Assembly: GCA_039962225.1 (NCBI GenBank)
Contig: JAMPKV010000017.1
Location: forward strand, 1 to 64,000
Direction of reading: 5' to 3'
DNA: 64,000 nucleotides
DNA from: Microcoleus sp. AS-A8
Lineage (GTDB): Bacteria > Cyanobacteriota > Cyanobacteriia > Cyanobacteriales > Coleofasciculaceae
Shown here: positions 37,772 through 45,115 of the stretch, in pieces
Position numbering within the stretch: position 1 is the stretch's first letter
How the letters are laid out: each line of letters begins with the position of its first letter
Made by a program: the position numbers and the translations under genes
The notes under the pieces: model-generated
What the model was told of the DNA's origin: nothing
Database searches by the model: none
Seen by the model: only the letters and a program-made list of their open reading frames with translations

Positions 37772-38881
37772 ATGAAGACCGGGAAAACTTTCTTTACAGA
37801 AAAAAACCGCTCACAGCCAGGGCGTCCTCGCTTAGCGGTTACATTGGGAGACCCTGCGGGAATTGGCCCAGAGGTGATACTCAAAGCATTGGCAGACCCA
37901 GAAGTAATGAACGATTGTGACACGACGGTCATAGGCAGTCGGGCGCTTTTGCAAACCACCTACACCCAACTGCGGCAAACCCTGGAACATCAAGAGGCAT
38001 TGGTTGATCCAGAACGATTATCGATTCTCGATATTCCTGTAGAGGCAGCCCTTGAGCATCAAATTACGGCAGGGGTTGGGACAGCCGCGAGTGGTGCCGC
38101 AAGTTTTGCCTATTTAGAAAGGGCGATCGCTGGTACTCTTGCAGGTGAGTTTGATGGCATTGTTACCGCCCCCATCGCCAAGTCATTATGGAAGGCCGCA
38201 GGACATAATTATCCGGGACAAACTGAAGTACTGGCAAAGTATGCCGGAGTTGAGCGATTTGGGATGTTATTTGTGGCGCGATCGCCCCACACCGCTTGGT
38301 TACTTCGCACTCTTCTGGCAACCACACATATTCCACTATGTCAAGTCCCAGATACCCTAACACCGGAATTAATGACCAAAAAACTGGACTTGCTCGTGGA
38401 GTGCTTGCGGGTTGATTTTGGTGTCGAGACACCTCGGATTGCCATTTCTGGCTTAAATCCTCATAGTGGTGAGCAAGGGCAGTTGGGTCGTGAAGAACAA
38501 GATTGGCTCATGCCTTGGCTAGAGCAAGAGCGTCAGTCACGCCCTAAAGTGTGGCTTGAGGGGCCAGTTCCACCCGATACGCTGTGGGTTAAAGCTGGGC
38601 AAGCCTGGTACGGATCTTCCATCCAACACCCAAAATCTAACATCCAAAATCTCCCGGATGCCTATCTGGCGCTGTACCACGACCAAGGCTTAATTCCTGT
38701 CAAACTCATGGCATTTGACCGAGCGATCAACACCACCATTGGTCTACCCTTTGTGCGTACCTCTCCCGATCACGGCACAGCGTTTGATATTGCAGGTCAA
38801 GGTATTGCCAATGCCACAAGTATGAAAGCGGCTATTCAGCTAGCCGCTGAACTCGTCAATCAGCGTTTAAGGAAGGTTTAG
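37772..38881 (+). CDS. pdxA: 4-hydroxythreonine-4-phosphate dehydrogenase
   Basis: A 369-residue enzyme of pyridoxal-phosphate synthesis (NAD-dependent oxidation and decarboxylation of 4-phosphohydroxythreonine). Core blocks: [26 protein letters not shown] with metal-site context, [32 protein letters not shown] and [13 protein letters not shown]. The frame is open further upstream, but GGAGG lies 12 bases before this ATG. Residues around [14 protein letters not shown] are separated by about 14 extra residues ([14 protein letters not shown]) whose DNA looks like a dispersed repeat (see findings). Confidence 0.93.
   Translation: MKTGKTFFTEKNRSQPGRPRLAVTLGDPAGIGPEVILKALADPEVMNDCDTTVIGSRALLQTTYTQLRQTLEHQEALVDPERLSILDIPVEAALEHQITAGVGTAASGAASFAYLERAIAGTLAGEFDGIVTAPIAKSLWKAAGHNYPGQTEVLAKYAGVERFGMLFVARSPHTAWLLRTLLATTHIPLCQVPDTLTPELMTKKLDLLVECLRVDFGVETPRIAISGLNPHSGEQGQLGREEQDWLMPWLEQERQSRPKVWLEGPVPPDTLWVKAGQAWYGSSIQHPKSNIQNLPDAYLALYHDQGLIPVKLMAFDRAINTTIGLPFVRTSPDHGTAFDIAGQGIANATSMKAAIQLAAELVNQRLRKV
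38615..38656. repeat. Repeat-like segment embedded in pdxA
   Basis: 42 bases built from ATCCAACACCCAAAATCTAA-type text in two near-copies, in frame, between conserved blocks of pdxA. Similar CCAAAATCT strings are seen between genes, for example around 10148-10177. Confidence 0.5.
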
Positions 38882-39099
38882 AACGCTTTCTGTTGTGTAG
38901 GCTAGCGAGCCAGTTGTGCAGATTGCTTCAACAAGCTGGCGCAGGGAACGTTTAACAACAGACTCATCATTGCTCCTACAATATGGCGACAGTTCTTGGG
39001 GCGCACACCATATAGACGTGTTTTAGTCTACTGTGTACTGAGGATAAAATTCCCTGTCATTGACAGGTTTACAGATGTTTAGAACAGCCAAAAAATACA

Positions 39100-39555
39100 A
39101 TGAAGATTAAGCCTCTCATTTTTCTGACTATCGCTGTGCTGTTTAGCACTCTGCTCAATAGAGCAGCAACAGCCGGACCTCTAGAGCAATATGAGCAAGA
39201 AGTGACTAATCAGCTTCAACACGCTATTCAAACCGCCAAAAATGAGGGCTATCAGCTATCGTTCCCTCCTAATGTGGCGAAGTTGGCTCGCAAAGCAGAA
39301 GCACCCAAGATGGTAATGCTCTATCCGAATCGCGAGTATAGTTTCGTTGCTGTGTGCGATCGCAATTGCGAGCAGCTTAAGTTGGCGATTAAAGACAAGG
39401 ATGGCAAAAGCATTATGGTCACTCCCACGGCTGATCCTGTTGCTGTCGTCACCTTTAAGCCACCATCCGAGAACAGATATCAGATCACGGTGAAAATGGA
39501 AAAATGCTCCCTACAGTCTTGTTATTTTGGATTGGGAATCTTTGCTAAGCGATAG
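39100..39555 (+). CDS. Secreted protein of unknown function
   Basis: A 151-residue protein with a signal peptide (LIFLTIAVLFSTLLNRAATA, cleavage near TAG). Mature part begins helical (YEQEVTNQLQHAIQTAKNEG) and then a beta-like region with four Cys in two close pairs (CDRNC and CSLQSC). The Cys pairs suggest disulfides outside the cell. No family recognised. No neighbour in the same direction close by. Confidence 0.7.
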   Translation: MKIKPLIFLTIAVLFSTLLNRAATAGPLEQYEQEVTNQLQHAIQTAKNEGYQLSFPPNVAKLARKAEAPKMVMLYPNREYSFVAVCDRNCEQLKLAIKDKDGKSIMVTPTADPVAVVTFKPPSENRYQITVKMEKCSLQSCYFGLGIFAKR

Positions 39556-39772
39556 ACGTGAGCAATTCGAGCCAGAGTGATTGCCCAGTTGTGTAGTAGA
39601 CATTCAAACCTAAGGCATTGCCTCAAAGGATAAGCACAACCATCTTAAAAATACAGAGTACACAATTGTCTGCTGCCACTCACAATGAGTTATATCCTGG
39701 CCAAGGGGCATCTACAAGTTCCTTACGAGCAGCCAAGTTAGACGGTCGGCTGGGCTTTGGGCTGAAAATAAG

Positions 39773-39808
39773 AAAAAAAAACTGCCCCCCAAGCACGGAA
39801 GGAGGGCA
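39773..39808 (-). terminator. Intrinsic terminator on the minus strand (distal)
   Basis: On the minus strand: stem TGCCC pairs with GGGCA, extended past a mismatch by two more pairs, followed by nine T. Its stem arms resemble those of the terminator at 39909-39947. Confidence 0.75.
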
Positions 39809-39908
39809 AATTAGTAGTCCAAAAGCTTCCAACTAACAATTTACTAATCGGTTGTGAAAATTTTGTGAATTCGGCAAATCGGAAACAAAAAACATGAGAG
39901 TTTTTCTG

Positions 39909-39947
39909 AAAAAAATGCCCTCCCGTATCTTCCAATGGTGAGGGCAT
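39909..39947 (-). terminator. Intrinsic terminator on the minus strand (proximal)
   Basis: On the minus strand: perfect stem ATGCCCTC / GAGGGCAT with a 17-base loop and a run of seven T. No annotated minus-strand gene leads into it. Confidence 0.8.
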
Positions 39948-40292
39948 ATAAGCAGTAGTTCTGAGTCTATAAAATGAGTGTGAAGAATTTGTGAAAATCT
40001 CATTTTTTAGCAGAGCATTCCTATAATCATTGGTTTCCTCAATCAATCAAGCCTCGCCGCTTTTCACAATTGACACAAAAAATCTCTAATTTGAATTCGG
40101 ATGATCTAGGTTTTAGCTAGAGCAAAATTCGTTTTATATCTGTTAGAATTAGATTAGCAAAGTTCAAGGATATAGCAACTCTTAAACCAGAAATTTTATA
40201 ACAAAACTTTTCAGTAATAGATGAACAGCAAACTAGGCCAAGGCTAGTCTGAACACGAAAAATTAATCGTGATTAGTACGAGAGGGAAATCA

Positions 40293-40505
40293 ATGACTAT
40301 TGAAACGAAGTCCAGGGGAAACCGATGTCCCACGCCACACCACGATGCAGCCGGATTCACCCAAGAAGAGATTCAAGATATTCAGCGATTTGCTGATGAA
40401 CATGGCATTCAGGGCGCAGCAAGAATCAAACTGTTCATATTGCTCAGAGAGATTAGAACAGTTCGTGGTGTTGAAAGCCATCAAGGCAACAGGCACAGCC
40501 GTTGA
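40293..40505 (+). CDS. Short protein of unknown function
   Basis: A 70-residue protein starting MTIETKSRGNRC with GAGAGG upstream. The middle (FTQEEIQDIQRFADEHGIQG, then AARIKLFILLREIRT) is a plausible pair or trio of helices. No family recognised; it could also be a remnant. It is convergent with glpK, whose stop is 45 bases away. Confidence 0.45.
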   Translation: MTIETKSRGNRCPTPHHDAAGFTQEEIQDIQRFADEHGIQGAARIKLFILLREIRTVRGVESHQGNRHSR

Positions 40506-40550
40506 GACTATCATTTGTCTGCCGCCACGTCTTGGCGTCCTCTGAAAGTG

Positions 40551-42155
40551 TTATTGTGCCCAGTGCTTAGCTCTTTTAACCGCTTCGAGCCAGGTTGGAA
40601 AACTCCCCTGCGCCTGGGTAACCCCTTCACCGGGCTGGAAAACGCGATCAATTTGGCGGCTTGACGTGAGTGCCGCATAATCTTGCCAAAATCCCACCGC
40701 CAAGCCAGCCGCAAAGGCTGCTCCTTGAGCTGAGGCATCTAGGACTTTTGGACGTTCTACAGGAATACCCAAGACATCCGCTTGAAATTGCATTAAGAAG
40801 TTATTCTGACAGGCTCCTCCATCTACTTTTAACCGAGCAATTTCAGTACTGGTATCTTGATTAATAGCCTGTACGACTTCTTTGACTTGGTATGCGATCG
40901 CCTCTAGTACCGATCGCACCATGTGTTCCCGTTGCACCCCGCCTGTAATACCAAAGAACGCTCCTCTGGCACTCATATCCCAGTGGGGCGCACCTAATCC
41001 ACTCAGCGCCGGGACAAAGTAAACACCACCGGTATCTGCCACTCGCTGCGCCATTAGTTCTGTATCCGCCGCCGCCGTAATCAGCTTAATCCCATCTCGC
41101 AACCACTGAATACAAGCTCCTGTTGTGAAGATACTGCCTTCCAAGGCATAGCCGACCTTGTAATCCGAGGAATGGAGAGAATTTTCTCCGACTTGCCTCC
41201 TCTCAATCTCTGGCTGTGTCCAAGCGATAGTGGAGAGGAGCTGATTTTGCGATAGCGAAGCGCTGCTGCGTTCGCCCTTGGCGTTGCCGAAGCGTCGCGC
41301 AGATCGCGGCAACTGTTCACCCGTATGAGCAATGAGAAAACATCCCGTCCCGTAGGTACACTTCAGCAAACCAGGGCGATTGCAACCATGAGCAAATAAG
41401 GCCGACTGCTGGTCGCCCAACATTGCGGTAATCGGTACCGCATCTCCCAATACCTCAGGCTGGGTGTAACCAAACAACCCCAAACTTGGCTGAATCTTCG
41501 GCATCAAATGCCGTGGAATGCCAAAAAGTTCTAACAACTTGCTATCCCATTGCTGTTCTGCCAGATTCATCAACATCGTGCGGCTGGCATTACTGTGTTC
41601 TGTTGCATGAACCTGTTCTCCTGTCAAGTTCCAGAGAATCCAAGTATCAATGGTTCCAGCCAGGACGTTATCGAGGTCAATAGAGGGGTCTTGCTGCCCT
41701 TGAATATGCTCTAGTAACCAAGCCAACTTAGTAGCAGAGAAGTAGGCATCGAGGATTAAGCCTGTGCGATCGCTAATTTCAGCGGCATAACCCTGCTTAG
41801 CTAATTGATGGCACAGGGGTGCCGTGCGACGGTCTTGCCATACAATCGCATTATGCAAGGGTCGTCCTGTAGTTTTGTCCCATAACAAGCAGGTTTCTCG
41901 CTGCACGCTAATTCCAATTGCCGCAACAGCAGAAGCTGCTACCCCCGCCTTTTGCAATGCTGTCTGCATTGCCCACAACGTATCTTCCCAAATAGCTCTG
42001 GGGTCATGTTCTAACCAACCAGGTTGCGGGTAATACTGAGTCAGTTCTTTATACGCTTGGCTAACAATTGCGCCTTCAGCATTGAACAGAATTGCCCGAT
42101 TGCCTGTAGTACCAAGGTCGAGGGCGAGAATATAGGCAGGTGCGCGATCGGTCAT
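40551..42155 (-). CDS. glpK: Glycerol kinase
   Basis: A 534-residue FGGY kinase that makes glycerol-3-phosphate. Marks: LALDLGTTGNRAILF, QRETCLLWDKTTGRPLHNAI, WQDRRTA, KCTYGTGCFL, YALEGSIFTTGACIQWLRDG and the KVDGGACQNNFLMQFQAD ATPase block. It is about 35 residues longer than usual, because extra text lies between the GTGCFLIAHTGEQ strand and YALEGS: residues about 286-303 and a less certain stretch near 313-332. The first is coded by a palindromic repeat (see findings). Glycerol kinase in cyanobacteria serves glycerol or glucosylglycerol turnover. It stands alone. Confidence 0.93.
   Translation of the reverse strand: MTDRAPAYILALDLGTTGNRAILFNAEGAIVSQAYKELTQYYPQPGWLEHDPRAIWEDTLWAMQTALQKAGVAASAVAAIGISVQRETCLLWDKTTGRPLHNAIVWQDRRTAPLCHQLAKQGYAAEISDRTGLILDAYFSATKLAWLLEHIQGQQDPSIDLDNVLAGTIDTWILWNLTGEQVHATEHSNASRTMLMNLAEQQWDSKLLELFGIPRHLMPKIQPSLGLFGYTQPEVLGDAVPITAMLGDQQSALFAHGCNRPGLLKCTYGTGCFLIAHTGEQLPRSARRFGNAKGERSSASLSQNQLLSTIAWTQPEIERRQVGENSLHSSDYKVGYALEGSIFTTGACIQWLRDGIKLITAAADTELMAQRVADTGGVYFVPALSGLGAPHWDMSARGAFFGITGGVQREHMVRSVLEAIAYQVKEVVQAINQDTSTEIARLKVDGGACQNNFLMQFQADVLGIPVERPKVLDASAQGAAFAAGLAVGFWQDYAALTSSRQIDRVFQPGEGVTQAQGSFPTWLEAVKRAKHWAQ
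41247..41300. repeat. Palindromic repeat embedded in glpK
   Basis: 54 bases, in frame, with GCGAAGCGCTGCTGCGTTCG and a partly complementary GCCGAAGCGTCGCGC part. Such GCGAAGC/GCGTTCG text is typical of dispersed palindromic repeats in cyanobacterial intergenic DNA. The conserved glpK text resumes on both sides. Confidence 0.55.
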
Positions 42156-42767
42156 GGTTTAGCTGGCGATTGTTAGTACCTATAGTACTAATAGTTTCCA
42201 ACAGCCGTGTTATAGCAAATCTGGGTTGATTACCCCCTTTTTGAAACAATTTATTGCTAGGGGAGCTGACCTTATGCAATTCTTTTTTCAAAGCTTGCTG
42301 ATACCCCCCACTCCTCAGTGGGAACAATAAGTATAATTACAACCTCTTTGGAGTACACGTCGAGCTATGACATCACAAACCACTGAGTGCAAATATCTGA
42401 AAATCGGCTCGAGCACAAAAATGTCTGCGGCTCAAGCCGATAAAGCTATCAATTTTGTCAAACGCCATAACCCGTCTAACTAACTCGTTACCTATGGGGG
42501 ATTGAATTCCTTCATGCGCTGTTGAAATAGGCATTCCCACTTCAGGAACCCAACAGGCTATTATCTTCGAGATTGTCTCCCTGCTCCTGCTGGGGGATTT
42601 TTCTTGCGTTCTCTTTCTATGTCACACAAAAAAGGCTTAAGCTTTTATGCCTAAACCTTTTAGCAGTTGAATCCAGTCATGAGACTGATTCAGCTTAATT
42701 GTGAGTTAGCCCTGCATAGCTTAGCAAGGCAAAGACGGACTCGCTAGCGCGAGAGCCATTGAGCTTA
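42156..42767. other. Intergenic region between glpK and rbp
   Basis: About 610 bases. It contains one small plus-strand frame (42367-42483, listed separately), a weak hairpin followed by five T near 42576-42606 that could end it, and a CTCGC-TAGC-GCGAG hairpin near 42738-42752 just after the rbp stop. Nothing else was recognised. Confidence 0.4.
42367..42483 (+). CDS. Possible 38-residue protein
   Basis: A short frame: MTSQTTECKYLKIGSSTKMS, then AAQADKAINFVKRHNPSN and stop. Amphipathic, basic at the end. No family recognised and no clear ribosome-binding site. A weak terminator-like hairpin lies about 95 bases downstream. Called only as a candidate. Confidence 0.3.
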   Translation: MTSQTTECKYLKIGSSTKMSAAQADKAINFVKRHNPSN

Positions 42768-43073
42768 TTAGCGGCGAGAGAAACTGTTGTTTCCTCGGTT
42801 TCCACCACCACCACCAAAAGACCCTCTGTCTTCACGAGGCTTGGCCTTATTAACTTTCAGGTCACGACCCATCCATTCAGCACCATCAAGTGCATCAATG
42901 GCAGCTGTTTCTTCAGACTCTGCTCCCATTTCCACAAAAGCAAAGCCGCGTACACGACCTGTTTCACGGTCAGTGGGTAGCTGAACCCGCTTGACCGAAC
43001 CATACTCTGCAAAAACACCATTAAGGTCTTCTTGCGTAACGTCGTAAGACAAGTTGCCTACATAAATTGACAT
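42768..43073 (-). CDS. rbp: RRM-type RNA-binding protein (Rbp)
   Basis: A 101-residue protein with one RNA recognition motif: RNP2 as IYVGNL at residues 3-8 and RNP1 as RGFAFVEM, then a Gly/Arg/Asn-rich tail (GGGGGNRGNN). This is the cyanobacterial Rbp type, often cold-induced and linked to mRNA localisation or stability. The ATG is preceded by the AGATTTTGGAGAAAATCT-like leader with GGAG. The 660-base gap upstream leaves room for a long regulated leader. Confidence 0.93.
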   Translation of the reverse strand: MSIYVGNLSYDVTQEDLNGVFAEYGSVKRVQLPTDRETGRVRGFAFVEMGAESEETAAIDALDGAEWMGRDLKVNKAKPREDRGSFGGGGGNRGNNSFSRR

Positions 43074-43736
43074 AGATTTTCTCCAAAATCTGAGGGGTGT
43101 AGAGATTTAGAGTTCGGAGAGAAGCCTGCCAAGACCAAAAGGGAAAAGCCGATTAATACTATCAACAAACACTGCAACCGAATTTATTCTCACTTACTAA
43201 TGTAGCACGGTAGTGATGAAAATGGTTTCGATGTCACGGGCAAAATGGCTAATTTAGAGGAAATACTTGGGCTATACATTACTGGAAAGCTGATTCACAG
43301 AGCATTACAGCTCTAAATAATTTTTGTCAATTTCGATGATGGGACAGACTTAATTGATGTTTTTTGTGCCCATTAGCTTCTTGAAAAACAATGGTGCTGA
43401 GTGGAGCGGTTCTGGTGCTGCTACTGCGATAAAAGTTCTTGCCGTGCCTCAGCACGACGGTTCTTTCATTAGCAGGGGTCATGGGGGATACATTTATATA
43501 TAGCTGTCGCCATAAAGGTTAGGACCGCTTTAACGGTTGAAACGACGATGTGCCAGTAATAAATATAAAAGCCCTGTGCCTTCTGCCTTCTGCCTTTTGC
43601 TATAGGTCATGCAGACGGGTTGACCCTCCACAACTAGAAATCGAAAACTAGAAATCGAAGGATGGGCTAACGTATATTGGCCCACCCTTGTACACTTCGA
43701 GCGCATATTGACTCTGTTAATCGGTCAACTTCCGCC
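43074..43736. other. Upstream region of rbp with short repeats
   Basis: About 660 bases without a gene. It should carry the rbp promoter and leader. It has a hairpin CCGTGC-CTCA-GCACG near 43442-43457, a run of TGCCTTC-like heptamers near 43572-43600 and a perfect 14-base tandem duplication (43632-43659, AACTAGAAATCGAA twice). Confidence 0.5.
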
Positions 43737-44111
43737 TCAACGAACGAGTACCCTTAGCTGTCTGCTGTCATTCGTATATCCCGAATTGGGGAAGCTGAGG
43801 GGATTATTGGGATCGAGAGTATCATTGAAAATCACTTCTACCCCATCACCAATGGGGGAGCTTGAGGGAGATTGCCTCACTCTACCCACATTCGTTGTCG
43901 TAGGATATTCTCCTCCCTGGGAAGCTCCACTGAAAAAGTTTTGGAAATCGTCGGAGACCGAGCGATTTTCCACAGTACGCAGAGATTGACCCGACAGCGT
44001 CACTGAACTGTTGTTTGATCTAGACGGGCTAGTGGACTGAGCGTTGGCTGTTGAGGCTAAACCCGTGAGTACTGCTGTGGTTCCTAAAATGAGAAGGATT
44101 TGACGTATCAT
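43737..44111 (-). CDS. Secreted low-complexity protein of unknown function
   Basis: A 124-residue protein with a signal peptide (ILLILGTTAVLTGLASTANA, cleavage after ANA). The mature part is Ser/Asn/Thr-rich with no Cys and no recognised domain. Likely real because of the clear signal and codon use. It is divergent from the hsp20 gene. Confidence 0.65.
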   Translation of the reverse strand: MIRQILLILGTTAVLTGLASTANAQSTSPSRSNNSSVTLSGQSLRTVENRSVSDDFQNFFSGASQGGEYPTTTNVGRVRQSPSSSPIGDGVEVIFNDTLDPNNPLSFPNSGYTNDSRQLRVLVR

Positions 44112-44510
44112 GGCAAACTGCTCCCTGTATTTAATTTTTTTTTATTCTTGGTTGCCGTGCGCTGATATTAATTAAAGCTCGACCTCTATGGCTACATATA
44201 CCAATAATGTTAGAGAGAGCTGATGTGAATACATATTATTTTAACAACATTCTTGCGATCGCTCATCCGAACCTGGTGTCGCTCCTCTTCTCAAGGGGGC
44301 AACCTGTTGGCTTTAATCAAAGTACGGCAAATTACACACAAGTAGAACTAATGGCTTTTCAAGGGTCAACCTGAGTTCGGGAATTACGAACAACTCGCTC
44401 GTCAAAGCCGAATTGATGAACTCTGCCCTTTGCAATACTCTAAATATCAGAAACAGAGATTCAGAACTGTATTCTCTGAAACCACAACATCAAACTAAGA
44501 GGAAACAGCT
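44112..44510. promoter_or_regulatory. Divergent intergenic region upstream of hsp20
   Basis: About 400 bases that should hold the promoters of the secreted protein (minus) and hsp20 (plus). No CIRCE element was seen. A TTCAGA...TCTGAA inverted pair lies just ahead of the hsp20 start (about 44460-44480); whether it acts in heat control is unknown. Confidence 0.4.
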
Positions 44511-44954
44511 ATGGCACTGATTCGTTGGGAACCTTTCCGAGAAATTGACAGCCTACAACGGGAAATGAACCGTTTGTTTGATAGTCTTTCACCCGCCCCT
44601 ACCACCAATGAAAACATGGGGGTTGCCTTTATCCCTCCTGCTGAAATCCACGAAACTCCAGAAGCGATTCAGTTAAAACTGGAAATTCCTGGCATGGAGG
44701 CGAAAGATTTGGATGTGCATGTGACGGCTGAAGCCGTATCAATTAGCGGGGAACGCCAATCTGAAATTCAGTCGGAGGAAAAAGGCGTTACTCGCAGCGA
44801 ATTCCGCTACGGTCAATTTCGGCGAGTCATTCCGTTACCGACTCCCATTCAAAATGACAAAGTTAAAGCGGATTACAAGAATGGCATCTTGAGCTTGACT
44901 TTACCAAAAGTTGAAGCCGAAAAGACTAAAGTCGTTAAAGTCAACATCGGTTAA
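44511..44954 (+). CDS. hspA: Small heat shock protein Hsp20
   Basis: A 147-residue alpha-crystallin-type chaperone. The N-terminal WEPFREIDSLQREMNRLFD helix, the core LKLEIPGMEAKDLDVHVT strands, the GERQSE loop and the NGILSLTLPK end are all present. A C-terminal IxI motif is not obvious; the tail is KTKVVKVNIG. It prevents protein aggregation and, in cyanobacteria, stabilises thylakoid membranes under heat. AGAGGAAA precedes the start. Confidence 0.94.
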   Translation: MALIRWEPFREIDSLQREMNRLFDSLSPAPTTNENMGVAFIPPAEIHETPEAIQLKLEIPGMEAKDLDVHVTAEAVSISGERQSEIQSEEKGVTRSEFRYGQFRRVIPLPTPIQNDKVKADYKNGILSLTLPKVEAEKTKVVKVNIG

Positions 44955-45043
44955 TCTTGTTTGGGTTTGGTCTCAGCAAATCTAAATTCATAATTTTAGA
45001 TGAGTTAAGGGGGATAGCCCAAAACCCATCCATCTTTGGTAAA

Positions 45044-45096
45044 GGCACGGCGAGCATAATATTTCGGCTTAGGCCCGATAGTGCTCATGCCGTGCC
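45044..45096. terminator. Large hairpin between convergent hsp20 and GH9 genes
   Basis: GGCACGGC-GAGCA pairs with TGCTC-AT-GCCGTGCC: thirteen paired bases per arm with one two-base bulge. It lies between two stop codons, so it could end transcription from both sides, although neither flank has a strong T run. Confidence 0.55.
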
Positions 45097-45115
45097 CCTT
45101 CTGAAAATGTGGAAT

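Larger units (their letters stand above)
39556..40292. other. Long gap with two minus-strand terminators
   Basis: About 740 bases with no credible protein gene. The main content is two intrinsic-terminator hairpins facing the minus strand (listed separately), 100 bases apart, with no minus-strand gene upstream of them until glpK, which is separated by an opposite-strand gene. The rest is A/T rich. Confidence 0.5.

Noticed and set aside
39738-40046. 102-codon minus-strand frame
   Set aside because: Reads through both terminator hairpins; composition is not protein-like.
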